From positions 62,001 to 126,000 of the forward strand of contig CATKHK010000029.1 in assembly GCA_949751835.1 (NCBI GenBank): 64,000 bases of DNA, read 5' to 3'. The DNA comes from Blepharisma japonicum (taxonomy: Eukaryota; Ciliophora; Heterotrichea; Heterotrichida; Blepharismidae). The notes under the pieces were generated by a model, which was not told the origin of the DNA, made no database searches, and worked only from the letters and a program-made list of their open reading frames with translations. Within the stretch, counting starts at the first letter, position 1, and every line of letters begins with the position of its first letter. Positions 41,318-51,262 of the stretch are shown here, one piece after another. The position numbers were made by a program, and so were the translations under genes.

Positions 41318-43531
41318 TTAGTTATGCTTTCTAAGCTGATTACTTTGAGTAAACATAAATTCAGCTAGGTAATCCACCGGATCTTCAGGAACTATTTTGC
41401 ACACTTGTAGTAACCCTTCTGACAAAAATGGTATTACATTTTCCATTAAATATGATCTAAGCGGCATCTCTTTGACTCCTTTTAAATTTAAATCTTTTCC
41501 TTTTAGCTGCTCAAATAATTTTCTCGCTTTATCATCTTTTTTCCTTCTTTCTTCCTCAGCTAACTTTTTTATTTGTTCTTCATTCTCAATCAATTTTCTC
41601 ATTTTCTCCTTTTCTCTCATTTCAATAAGATTGATTCTTTGCACTTCCAGTTCCTCAATTGAAGCTAAAAAGTTAAATGGCCTTCCTTCTCTTTCAATAT
41701 AAACCCTCATGTTGTAGAGCAATTCTACTGTTTCAATGTTGCTTTCACACTCGTAGATTTCAGTATTTAAGTCACTAAAAAATGCTTGTACTGGTGTTTC
41801 TTTATCGCTGTCATTATTTTCTCTATAAAAATGCAAGCGGCGCTTCATTCCTTCATCAGAATAATGAGTTCCTTTGATTTTTTCAGCAGGAAGTTTTTTA
41901 ACTCTGTTTATTAAAAAATCATCGCCTGCTCTAAGAATTATGACATTATTGGGGAGAATTTCTGTCTCATTTTCGTATGTTTTTGGGCCTGAATGTGCTA
42001 CTTCTTCTTCCTCTTCAGCTTCAGCATTTCTTTCTACCTCTTCCATAGGCTCAGTCGAAACCACTTCTCTCATAAACAAGTTTTTTGCGTCTTGATACGT
42101 GCGTGGCCACCCATCTAAAATATAGCCACGGTTCATACAAGGTCCTGACTTAAGTTTCAACTTAAAGGCTTCTGCTACAAGTTTGTCATCAACTCTTCCT
42201 TCAGACTCAGCTATCATTCTGCCTATTTCTGTATCTGTTCCAGCAATTTCTTTTAGCAAGTCTGAAATATGAATGTGAGGCACATTATAGTGCTCAGCAA
42301 GTAATGCTCCATAATGGCTTTTTCCAGCTGCTGGAGGGCCAGTAATAAAGACTTTAATAGGCTTGAGGCCTCTCATTTTGTTGTATTCTTCGTTTAGCCT
42401 TCTAATATTTTCAGCAATTCCTCCAATATAATTTCAAGTGAATGGTAAAACTGCTTCTTCTTCCCCTTCAGGTTCTGGAATTAATAAACGTGACGGCTTC
42501 ATCCATACATTTATTCCTAATTCTTCATATCATTCTTGGTACTCTTCTGAAAAGTTCTCGACTGGCTCAATTTCTCCTGTGCCTATCCCTTTTGATATAG
42601 CTTGAATAATTGATTTCTGCAATGGCTCTTGGGTTTTATCAATTCCAAAAATATATTTTGTTTCTGGCTTGGTCTCAATTACGAATTTTGCAACTTTTGC
42701 TAAATCTTTTATGTGAATAGTGGGTATATAGTTATCTCCTGGGAATATATATGGCAGGGCTCTTGGATTCTCAAGCCAAGCTGATCTAAAGTGGTAGTTA
42801 AATACTTTTTCGCCATTTCCGTATAAGATTCCTGAGCAAATAATATAAATATTCACATTTTCTTTGGTTCCTAAATTTAAAACTAAATCTTCAATGTTTT
42901 TCCATGGTTCATATTTTTGGCTTGGCTTTCTTTGTAAATAGTCGCTTTCTTCAAATTGGACTTTGACAAATTCAGGCTCTTTAGGCTCTTCTACTTTTAG
43001 TTCTTCACCTTCTCCCTCTCCTTCTCCTTTTTCTATTATTTGTGATCTCTCTGAGGCTTGAGGTTCAATGATTGATTTTTCAGTTACTTTTTCTTTTTCA
43101 ATTGAAGCATCAGGATCCTCAAGATTCGCAAGTTTAGATTTTTCTTCATCTGTAAGCACTTGAGCCATTTTAGGTGGAGTATTTCCCCATACAAGCGCAC
43201 TTGAAATCAAAACTATAGTTTTTGCTTCTTCAAACTTAGTTGTTTTAAAAAGTTTCAATTTTTCTTCAACTTCAGCTAGATTTCCTGTATGAAGATCATA
43301 AATAATTAAATCACACTCCAGCAAATATTTTTTGAATAGTCTTGGTTTATCTCGCTAAATAAAAATTACTCTAAGAATTTTTTTGACGCCGGCTGGTCTT
43401 GGAGAGTTATCGTTTGGATCTAAGGTTGCAATGAAGACATTAGAACTTTCTTCTTCAGGATCACCTCTGATTTCTTTAAACAATTCACGGCCCACATAGG
43501 AGTTAATGTTATTGATGAAAATGCGAGACAT
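41318..43531 (-). CDS. AK7: Adenylate kinase 7 (AK7), axonemal, one mini-intron
   Basis: Exon 1 (43531-43370) and exon 2 (43354-41318) give 732 residues, close to human AK7 (723). An N-terminal SDR/Rossmann-like half starts MSRIFINNINSYVGRELF and has LECDLIIYD and IPTIHIKDLAKVAKF. An adenylate kinase core follows with GPPAAGKS (P-loop, near 393), GYILDGWPRTY and KGTHYSDEGMKRRL. A Lys/Glu-rich helix leads to a C-terminal Dpy-30 dimerisation motif (LRSYLMENVIPFLSEGL, then PVDYLAEF). Trp is UGA at two points in the linker. AK7 buffers adenine nucleotides in motile cilia. The N-terminal half carries a charged insert (EGEGEGEELK). Confidence 0.94.
43355..43369 (-). other. 15-nt spliceosomal intron
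   Basis: On the minus strand it reads GTAATTTTTATTTAG, with in-frame TAG at its end. Removal joins KKILR to RDKPRLF in AK7. Branch A at position 10. Confidence 0.9.
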
Positions 43532-43697
43532 TTATTAGAATGAATGTAATTTAAATTGTAAAGACCTTTTGTATTATGGAGCTAAAGATATTTTTGCTTA
43601 GCAGATAAATTCACTTAATGTAAAAATAATAGAAAAATTCTATTTCAAATAGATTTTTGAGTAAAAGTCCATTTTGTACTCTGTAACTCCATAATCA

Positions 43698-44606
43698 ATG
43701 AACTCTTGGGAAGCTGAATTTACAGCTGCGCTTGAAGCTAAAAATGAGAGCGGAGTAATTGACATGCTAAAATCTGGGTTTCCTCCTAATTACATGATTC
43801 GCTTGAGAGACACAAACGGTAATTATCTTCCTGAACACACATATCCGCTCACAATTGCAATTGAATTAGAGTTGGTAGAAGTGATTCGATGACTGCTAAT
43901 AGCTGGCGTTCAATCTAACGTTGTGGACTCTTACGGAAGATCTCCTATTTTAGTTGCATCTGCAGTTGGGAATCAAGAAATTATTCAACTCCTAGTAACT
44001 CACAGGTCAAATCTTGCAGCAAGGGACTATTATGGCAACACCATTTTGCATATAGCAGCTGCAAATGCCCATCTTCATCTAGTCAAGTATTTTATTGAAG
44101 AGTTGAGGATTCATTATTCTTTGCGCAATAAAAAAGGCCAAACCGCTTTAGATTTATGCAAAGAAAAACAAGAACAAAGCAAAAGTTTAGAGGAAATTGA
44201 ATTTTTGCAGTCTGTGATTGAGTATTTGTGGAAAATGCAGGAAAATTATAAAAAGAAACAGCGACACAGAATTCAAAAAAATGCTATGAGCCCCGACCCT
44301 ATCAAAAACCAGCGTGAATGCAGAAATAAGCAGCATGGAATAAGTCTGGAGCATGCAACATCCATTCCAATTGTTCCCACAGATGCGAAGCTCGAAATTT
44401 TAGTTTCTCCTTACAAGCAGAAACGCTCTATCGAAACTTACCTAAAAGCAAAACAAAATTTTATATATAAATCGCTTACAGCTAAAAAGAAAACAGAAAA
44501 TGAGCAGTTTAACCTTTCACGATACCGCTCTCCAGCGCTCACAGAGCCTAAGAATTCATCCCCAACCCGATTTCCTCCCATTTACAAGACCTCATACCAA
44601 TGTTAA
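43698..44606 (+). CDS. Ankyrin-repeat protein
   Basis: 302 residues, joined through TGA (Trp) at 43890. Four ankyrin repeats occupy about 10-160: WEAEFTAALEAKNESGVIDM, then YPLTIAIELELVEVIRWLLI, DSYGRSPILVASAVGNQEI, YYGNTILHIAAANAHLHLV and a closing KKGQTALDLCKEK. The C-terminal half is basic and disordered (KKKQRHRIQKN). Ankyrin repeats mediate protein binding; no partner can be named. It is divergent from AK7 over 166 bp and lies 45 bp upstream of the phosphatase gene. Confidence 0.85.
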
Positions 44607-44651
44607 ATTAATTGTTCTTTCTAATTCGAATAAATTTGAAACATATTGTAA

Positions 44652-45944
44652 ATGTCATCCTCTCCTAAAAACCCCAAATATTTTTCTTCAAAGTCTCTTT
44701 CCAAGCCTCAGAAGCTGACAATTGAAGTGTCAGATGTACCTAAAGAAATCAGACAAGAACCAGCGCAAAAATTCGAAAAGAACTCTCCGAAAGGCCTCAA
44801 AAACTTTCAAAGTATATTAACGCCAGGCGCCCCTAATAAACCTTCAAAAATTCAGGCTCCTACCACTCGTCCCCGAAGCGCGACTGATACTCTAAAAACA
44901 AAAGAAACCCCAACCTCAACACCGACATCCTTGACCCCAAAAGGAGAAACAAAAGACACTCATAAGAACCCTATGAGCTATCAATTCACTCCTCACCCGA
45001 ACTCTTTAGCGACAAAAGGAAAAAGCAAGAGCACAAAAGCCCTCCCAAGACAGACAAGCAAATCAGTCGAAGTCCCAGAATCGCCTAAAAATGACTATGA
45101 CTTATCAAACGTGGTCACCAAAGTAAAGCGCCAAAGCTTACCAAAGCAAGAAACTCATGAGGATCAGAAAAATAAATCAGAATTGCTCTATAGAGAACAC
45201 TTATTTCAGACCTTCCAAGCAATGAAATTTGTGAAGACTCTTAGCAACCCAGACCCGGTGCAATTAAGAAATAAAAGAGTTAGTCTACCCAAGCGGCCAG
45301 GGTGGGAAATGAAAAAAACCATTGTTTTTGATTTGGATGAAACTTTGGTCCACTGCACTGAAGATTTGAACTCTGCAGATGTGATTTTGCCAGTAATGTT
45401 CCCTACTGGAGATGTGATAAATGCTGGAGTCAATATTAGACCTTTTGTAAGAGAATGCTTAATAGAAGCGAATAAATTGTTTGAGGTAATCGTATTTACT
45501 GCCAGTCATAAATGTTACGCAGATGTAGTGCTTGATTATATTGATCCTTATGGAGAATTAATACATCATAGATTATATAGGGAGTCCTGCCTAATGTGTG
45601 AAGGAATTTATGTTAAAGATCTAAGGGTTTTTACTAATAGAAGGCTGCAGGATTTAGTGATAGTAGATAATGCTGCATATTCATTTGGGTTTCAAATTGA
45701 TAATGGAATACCTATTATTTCGTGGCATGATGACAAAAATGATAAAGAGCTTTTTAATTTAATTGATTATATGAATGTACTAGCAGGTGCAAGCGATGTT
45801 AGAGAAGTTAATAGGCAAACTTTCAGGCTAAGAACATTTTATGAAGATTATATACAAGAGTTTGTAGCAAAGGATGCTTCAAAAACTCCTTCAACCACAG
45901 CAAGTCAAACAAGAAGATCACCAAGACAATCCAAAAAGTCTTAG
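44652..45944 (+). CDS. FCP1/SCP-type (NIF domain) protein phosphatase
   Basis: 430 residues. A long disordered N-terminus (about 210 residues, Ser/Pro/Lys/Thr-rich) is followed by the FCP1-like domain: KKTIVFDLDETLVHC with the DxDxT catalytic motif, VNIRPFVRECL, VIVFTASHKCYADVVLDYID, LYRESC, VKDLRVFTNRRLQDLVIVDN and ISWHDDKNDKEL. The phosphatase removes phosphate from Ser/Thr via an Asp-phosphate intermediate. SCP-like members act on the RNA polymerase II tail or other nuclear and membrane proteins. A Ser/Arg-rich tail closes the protein. The catalytic Asp pair is intact. Confidence 0.92.
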   Translation: MSSSPKNPKYFSSKSLSKPQKLTIEVSDVPKEIRQEPAQKFEKNSPKGLKNFQSILTPGAPNKPSKIQAPTTRPRSATDTLKTKETPTSTPTSLTPKGETKDTHKNPMSYQFTPHPNSLATKGKSKSTKALPRQTSKSVEVPESPKNDYDLSNVVTKVKRQSLPKQETHEDQKNKSELLYREHLFQTFQAMKFVKTLSNPDPVQLRNKRVSLPKRPGWEMKKTIVFDLDETLVHCTEDLNSADVILPVMFPTGDVINAGVNIRPFVRECLIEANKLFEVIVFTASHKCYADVVLDYIDPYGELIHHRLYRESCLMCEGIYVKDLRVFTNRRLQDLVIVDNAAYSFGFQIDNGIPIISWHDDKNDKELFNLIDYMNVLAGASDVREVNRQTFRLRTFYEDYIQEFVAKDASKTPSTTASQTRRSPRQSKKS

Positions 45945-46246
45945 TGAATAATATAAAATTTATTATGAAAGATTATGCCTACTAATTTTTAAAATAATTG
46001 TCTAAAAAAATATTTCAGTTTTTAAATTATGCACTAATCATAATGTTTTAATCTAAGCATTCTTACAAAAACTAAAAAAGAATGTAAGATTTTAGATTTT
46101 TTGTATAATATTCAATCAAATTAATGATTCAATAATTTGCATATGGTTCCAAAATAAAAAATCCTTTAAGAAGAAATAAGATTTATAGTTCTAAGAATAA
46201 ATAAGCTCTATATTATTAACTATTTTCAAGTAGTAACTATTTACAA
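45945..46246. other. Intergenic spacer between convergent genes
   Basis: About 300 AT-rich bases. Nothing recognised. Confidence 0.5.
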
Positions 46247-46753
46247 TTAAAACGCTATGCAACGATTTTTATCTTGAGGATCTAAAAAACAGGCGTTGCA
46301 CAGCCACCTATGTTTGATTTCTTCTTTTTCTATCAATAGATTCGGTAAAATTTCTGGGAATCGCTTCTCACTGTCTTTTTCGAAGTTCATAATTTCTTTC
46401 ATAATCTGGCTCGGTTCTCGGAAATCGTCTATATTATCTTTAGAATCATCAATATTAATGACTGAGTGATTAGCACTGAATTCTTTATCTAATATCATAT
46501 TTTCTTTACTCCTAACAGCTTCAACAATTACTTCATCTTTGGCATCATATGTATCAGAAAATAAAGATTCTTCAAAGGAGTTTGAAGAGATGCGTGAGGA
46601 GAGTTTCCCTAATTGTAAAGAAGAATCAAAGTTTTCAAGCATATTGTCAGTAAACATACTGTTCAAAATCTGTGAAGCATGCAGATCGTGGTGAAGAGAA
46701 GAAATCTCTTGGGCATTTTGCTTTGAATTCTCGTAAAACGCTGGAGACATCAT
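46247..46753 (-). CDS. Acidic protein ending in a CNAC plus CAAX-type tail
   Basis: 168 residues (MMSPAFYENSKQNAQEISS). Mostly acidic and disordered with a few helices (SQIMKEIMNFEKDSEK). The end is the point of interest: RWLCNACFLDPQDKNRCIAF, that is Trp-x-Cys-Asn-Ala-Cys, a short Asp/Lys/Asn linker and a last-four CIAF that fits a CAAX prenylation box. The CRAL-TRIO protein at 61991-63202 ends in the same way (WFCNAC then CSIM), though the rest of the two proteins is unlike. Membrane attachment by prenylation is inferred. No other domain recognised. Confidence 0.7.
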   Translation of the reverse strand: MMSPAFYENSKQNAQEISSLHHDLHASQILNSMFTDNMLENFDSSLQLGKLSSRISSNSFEESLFSDTYDAKDEVIVEAVRSKENMILDKEFSANHSVINIDDSKDNIDDFREPSQIMKEIMNFEKDSEKRFPEILPNLLIEKEEIKHRWLCNACFLDPQDKNRCIAF

Positions 46754-47083
46754 TGTTTAATATGGGCTCGATTAAATCATTTTTATGTCTTAAAAATTCT
46801 AAAAAATAGTGAAACCATTCGTTAAGATAAAGAAAAATCGAAAATAAATGCTGAACGATTTATCAAAGTGGGCTAAAGCTAAAAGAATAATAAATTTAAA
46901 TTGAAGATCAAAAATATTTGCAACGGTTTATTAAAATATGCCGTAATATTCTAAAGCCGTTTAATTCTCCCTGATTAATTTTTTAATATTAACCAATTTT
47001 AATTCCACCAAATTTATCCCTTTCTTTATAGTTTTTAAATGAAACTGGATTTTTCGCTAATATGGATTTAAAAGGTTACAGCC
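46754..47083. other. Intergenic spacer, no gene seen
   Basis: About 330 AT-rich bases between two genes on the minus strand; presumed promoter of the CIAF-tailed protein. Confidence 0.5.
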
Positions 47084-47590
47084 CTATATTTCTCTTAATG
47101 ACCATCCTGTCAACTCTGAGCCTCTTGACATTTTGTTTATTGGAGTAAACTCAATATTGTGTGTCAAATTGAGGGCTGGAAGTTTAATTGCACTTTTTGA
47201 AATATTATGAAAGGACGCTGACCTCAGTTTTTCAGGCAGAGGCCGCCTCTTTTTTTGTGGCTTTAATCTAAAGGCAGGCTTAAATTCAGTTCCTGTCGCC
47301 CTTAGTTGAATCTCTTCTCGATCTCCTATGAAACTATTATTAAACTTCATTGTAGGTATTGTTCTATTTTTCTTGGAGATATGATTTATCATTGAGCCCA
47401 TGCTGAAGGAATGAAAGTGGTTTGGGAGTTTCAAAATCATCGACCTTACTCTAATTGGCTTCTTTATAAAGCTATGGTCCACAAAAACAATTTTTGGCCT
47501 TATATTTTCTGGAGATGAAGCCTTAGATCTTGGCTGGATTATTGAAAGGTAAGATAATTGGCTGTCTTGGCTACCAATTGGGCTTATCAT
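47084..47590 (-). CDS. Basic protein, unknown
   Basis: 168 residues, MISPIGSQDSQLSYLSIIQ to TAG at 47084. Basic and Ser/Pro/Lys/Arg-rich, with a KPQKKRRPLPEKLRS cluster that could be a nuclear signal. No TGA codon within the frame and no intron. Frame, ATG and codon use support a real gene, but no domain is recognised. It lies 213 bp downstream of the SERINC stop on the same strand. Confidence 0.62.
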   Translation of the reverse strand: MISPIGSQDSQLSYLSIIQPRSKASSPENIRPKIVFVDHSFIKKPIRVRSMILKLPNHFHSFSMGSMINHISKKNRTIPTMKFNNSFIGDREEIQLRATGTEFKPAFRLKPQKKRRPLPEKLRSASFHNISKSAIKLPALNLTHNIEFTPINKMSRGSELTGWSLREI

Positions 47591-47803
47591 TTAAATTAAT
47601 AAAATTTGAGTTAAATGGGAAGTGATTTATTTCTGTTTAAAAAGAAAACAAAATTGAGAAAGCACTTAAATATTACGATAGAATTAAGAGAAATCTCTTC
47701 CACTGCATATTTTAGGAGCAAGCAAACTCCATATATAAAGCAGCACGGTGAACCACAAAGCAGAAAAATTAACCCACATGCTTCCTTCGTTGCTATATAA
47801 AAA

Positions 47804-48955
47804 TTACTGATCATAAGAGGCTCCACCTGTATGAGCTGCTCCCCAATTAGTCAAAAGCATAGCAAAGTAGATTGAAGTCAAAATCATCAATAGATGGAAA
47901 TACACCATTTTAGAAGGACTTTCATTGGGATCTTCTTCCTCTTTATAAGGAACTGCTTCATTTGCATCATCTTCTTCTGCTAAGACTGCCTCAGCAACTC
48001 CTCTTATAGGTGCTTGCTCATCTTTTGCTTCTCTTTTCCTAAACGTTACATATAAAAGCATTATCAATGCCGCAATCAGCCCTAGGACAATCGTTATAGC
48101 AGTCGATGCTTTGTCATTCCACGAATTACAGCTGGAGCTTGAACTTGCCATCCCAATTAGACACAAATAAACACAATATAAGTTCACTGCTGAACTCGTA
48201 AGCAAAGCTACATAAAAATTACATCCATGCTCCACCATCCCAGTCAAAGATAATCCGGTAAAAATGATCCCAAGCGCTAATGTGAATGAAATCAGGAAAA
48301 TATTTAATTCACAGCCGCTATCTGTTGTAAACCAATAATAGCTTAACACAATTGTTGTTAGCGAAATTATCCACATCAATCCTGAAAAGAAAAACAAGCA
48401 AAAAGACCAATAGCCTGACTCACTGGAATTTTCATAGTTTTCTAGTCAGGTCTCATTTCAGGTATATGCGAAATCTATAATAACAATGATCTGCATTACC
48501 AAGAATGCCACTGATACATATCTTGATATTTCTCTATAAACATCAAAGAAAGCGTTATCAATGAAAAACGTGATAATGAACAGAACAGTAATGATTAGTC
48601 CTTTCATAAGCCAGCACCCTTGATTTATAATTGCTGACATTCTGCCTCCTGGAATGCTTAGTCCAAGCATCACAATGTAAAAAAGCACCAAAGCAAAGCT
48701 TTCACGGTAAATTGTTTGAACACCTAAGCAAATGCTTTTATCAGTCCCTGAGCAATCTGCAAATCCAAATTTCGTTCATGGTGTCATCATTTCGTCCCCA
48801 AAGTATAAGAAAATCATGCCAAAAAATGCAGCTAAGATCATGATGACCAAATAACCTAACCTCATATGCTGCTTATGAGAAGTACTGCAGCACCGCATAC
48901 AACAGCCACATAAACAAGAACAACAAGCTTCACCAGCACAGCACAACGCACCCAT
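47804..48955 (-). CDS. SERINC/TDE1-family membrane protein
   Basis: 383 residues from ATG at 48955 to TAA at 47804, read through three TGA (Trp). The N-terminus is Cys-rich: MGALCCAGEACCSCLCGCCM. About ten membrane spans follow, with family features FADCSGTDKSICLGVQTIYR, GCWLMKGLIITVLFII and a final YFHLLMILTSIYFAMLLTNWG. An acidic cytosolic loop (EEDDANEAVPYKEEEDP) precedes the last two spans, as in the family. SERINC proteins sit in the ER, Golgi and plasma membrane and have been linked to serine lipid synthesis and lipid scrambling. The Met-Gly-Cys start suggests acylation. Confidence 0.92.
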
Positions 48956-49046
48956 TTATATCTTTGTTGAATAAAAATAGAACTTATAGTTATTTAAATA
49001 GATCCATAAAGCATGTGGAAAGAATCATAAATCTACACATTTTACT

Positions 49047-49295
49047 TTAATCTTGGGTCGGATTAGAACTGATTTTCTCAGGCGAAGGCTTAGTTTCTTT
49101 GGGCTTTTGTATCCACTTATCAAGAGTAGTTTGCTTATAACGTTCTTTGGGGAATATATACCCTTGTGTTAATTCAGCCCTATTTTTGTTTAATTTGGTT
49201 TGTCTACAGTTTTCGATGATAGTGTCTCGAAAGCAAGTGCCGCAAATGCAAGGACAATTCACTTCAGAATCACAGCAAAGTGCTGCACCACCCAT
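49047..49295 (-). CDS. Cys-rich mini-protein related to the SERINC N-terminus (copy 1)
   Basis: 82 residues. It starts MGGAALCCDSEVNCPCICG then TCFRDTIIENCRQ, followed by a polar tail with a DKWIQKPKE motif. The Met-Gly start and clustered Cys suit myristoylation and palmitoylation. It lines up with the SERINC N-terminus next door (MGALCCAGEACCSCLCG then CCMR) and with the mini-gene at 49396-49614. The three lie on the same strand, with 91 and 100 bp gaps. It probably arose by tandem copying; the function is unknown. Confidence 0.78.
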   Translation of the reverse strand: MGGAALCCDSEVNCPCICGTCFRDTIIENCRQTKLNKNRAELTQGYIFPKERYKQTTLDKWIQKPKETKPSPEKISSNPTQD

Positions 49296-49395
49296 ATTTA
49301 TAATAAATTTAAAACAGATTCCAAATTATAGCGTAAAATAATGCAATTTAAGCCAATATTTGTGGATAACAAGTGAATTAATTTGATTAAACCTC

Positions 49396-49614
49396 CTATT
49401 TATTTTTAGGCTCATCTTTCATTTTCTCAAATGGTTGGATTCATTTTTCCAATGCTAATTGCTTAAATCGAGCAAGAGGGTTATCATTTTTCTCAGCACT
49501 ATCTTCATTTAAAAGAGCTTCATGATAATTTTTAATTATATTGTCTCTCATGCAGATTCCACAAATGCATGTGCAGCATACATCTCCACTGCAACACACT
49601 GCAATTCCACCCAT
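49396..49614 (-). CDS. Cys-rich mini-protein related to the SERINC N-terminus (copy 2)
   Basis: 72 residues: MGGIAVCCSGDVCCTCICG, then ICMRDNIIKNYHEALLN, a polar middle and LEKWIQPFEKMKDEP, ending at TAG 49396. The only Trp (49441 region) is encoded by TGA, so under the standard code it would be truncated. It matches copy 1 in the Cys block, in RDxII and in the Lys-Trp-Ile-Gln motif near the end. Its ATG lies 10 bp after the PP2C stop codon. Acylated membrane attachment is inferred. Confidence 0.78.
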
Positions 49615-49624
49615 ATTATTATCT

Positions 49625-50677
49625 TTATATATTATTTAAAATTAGTACCACAGCCGTAATATCATCAGTCGCCTGCTTCTTCATCCATTTTTGTGATGCT
49701 TCAGCTACCAGCGTTTCTGCAGCGTTTGTAGATCTTCCTAGAGCAATTTCTCTAGATACAATTTCAACTGCTTCATAATCCTTGATTACATCCCAAAATC
49801 CATCGCTGCCCAATATCACGAACTTGTAACTATAATCAATATTTACTCTATTTACATCAGGTGCTGCAATGACACCTAACTGAGATGCAATTCTATGTCC
49901 GAATACTCTGGACATGGCAAGTCCAGGTGTTCGATCATATTTGCATCATACTCTTAAGGGTCCATTCACTTCATCTCTGTCATAGTCAACTCTTCCACCT
50001 TTACTCACAATCCTTTCCTTTTCTTCAGCTATATCCAAACTATGGACTTTATTTAACGGAATTGCTAGGAGTGAACCATTTTCTTCTTTTGCTATAACTG
50101 CTCTTGAATCACCGACGTTAGCAATTGTTATTTGAGCTCCATCAGCCATCAGCAAAACAGCGGTGCTTCCTGATAGCGAAATGTTGAAATTTGTTTGTGA
50201 AAATAACTGGGTGTTTATGCTTGAAAAAACTTTATGTATATATTCTTGAGTAATTTTTTCTGATTTGGAAAAAGCAACCAAAAATTGTTGCTTGATGAAA
50301 TCGGAAACCAAATGACCATTGGTGCCATTTCCATCAAAAACGCCAAGAATTGTGTAAGCTTGATTCTGATAAGCCAGAAACGAGTCTTGATTGTGTGCAT
50401 TTTGTATTCTGTGGGAAGAGCCACAAGCTGAAAAAGTGCTATATTTATATGTCTCACTCGGATTAGCAAGACGCTGGAGATTTAAGGTTTTATGTCGCTG
50501 TTGACTATTTTGTGTGGCGTAATTATTGTAAAACTGCTTTGAAGACTCAAACTTAGGCTTATAAAGAGATCGAAGAGGTGGAGATGTGTGGAATCGGAGA
50601 TTCTGGCGACGGAATGGAGTAAATGAGGATGATTCGATATCGTCCTGCATTTGTAAAACCATTCCTGAGTCAATCAT
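49625..50677 (-). CDS. PP2C-family (PPM) protein phosphatase
   Basis: 350 residues, joined through TGA (Trp) at 49946. After about 90 disordered residues the PPM motifs appear in order: NQDSF, VFDGNGTNGHLVSDFI, GSTAVLL, NVGDSRAV, KGGRVDYD, GLAMSRVFG, LGSDGFWDV and ATDDITAVVL. The metal-binding Asp of motif 2 is kept, but the usual DGHGG reads DGNGTNG (His to Asn). The C-terminal Asp pair is present. PPM enzymes remove phosphate from Ser/Thr with Mg/Mn. Activity is likely but may be altered. Confidence 0.9.
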
Positions 50678-51262
50678 ATTTTATTCGATAGCTTACCCTT
50701 TTTGAACGAATTTAAACCAAGAAATTAGCTAGGCTAATAATTTAAATTGATAATGAAATTGAAAAATTCTATAATCAGACTTATTTAAAATTTAATTACA
50801 TCAAATAACTTATTTGCATCATGAAAAGTATGTACCTTAAGCATCAAAAGAAAATTCTCAATCAAAAATAAATATATTGTGTATAAATTGCTGTAAATTA
50901 TCCTTATCTCATTTTATGTGGATATTCTATTTTCCCAAAATATCAAAAAAAATTTGAATTTATAAACTAAATTAAGATCAAACTAATTAATTTGATTTTG
51001 GCCTGCCCTATGTGAAAAATAGAGACAATAATCTTGCTTAGGATAAGATTTATTAAAAATATGAAATGCATTTTTATAATGAGAATTCTTTTTTAAGTAG
51101 GCGAAATATCAGCTCATATTTTATTAGATTTATAGATAATCTATTCTATATAATTATAAATTAAGATGTGAATCGGCCCATAAATCAATTTATCAATCAA
51201 TCCATATTAATAGAACTTCTAATTTAATTCTATTAAGACCCAAAATGATCGTATCATAATAC
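50678..51262. other. Intergenic spacer, no gene seen
   Basis: About 585 AT-rich bases between eIF6 and PP2C, both on the minus strand; it must hold the PP2C promoter. Nothing recognised. Confidence 0.5.

Noticed and set aside
47611-47826. 71-codon hydrophobic minus-strand frame after SERINC
   Set aside because: Overlaps the SERINC end in another frame and has no ATG start; spurious.
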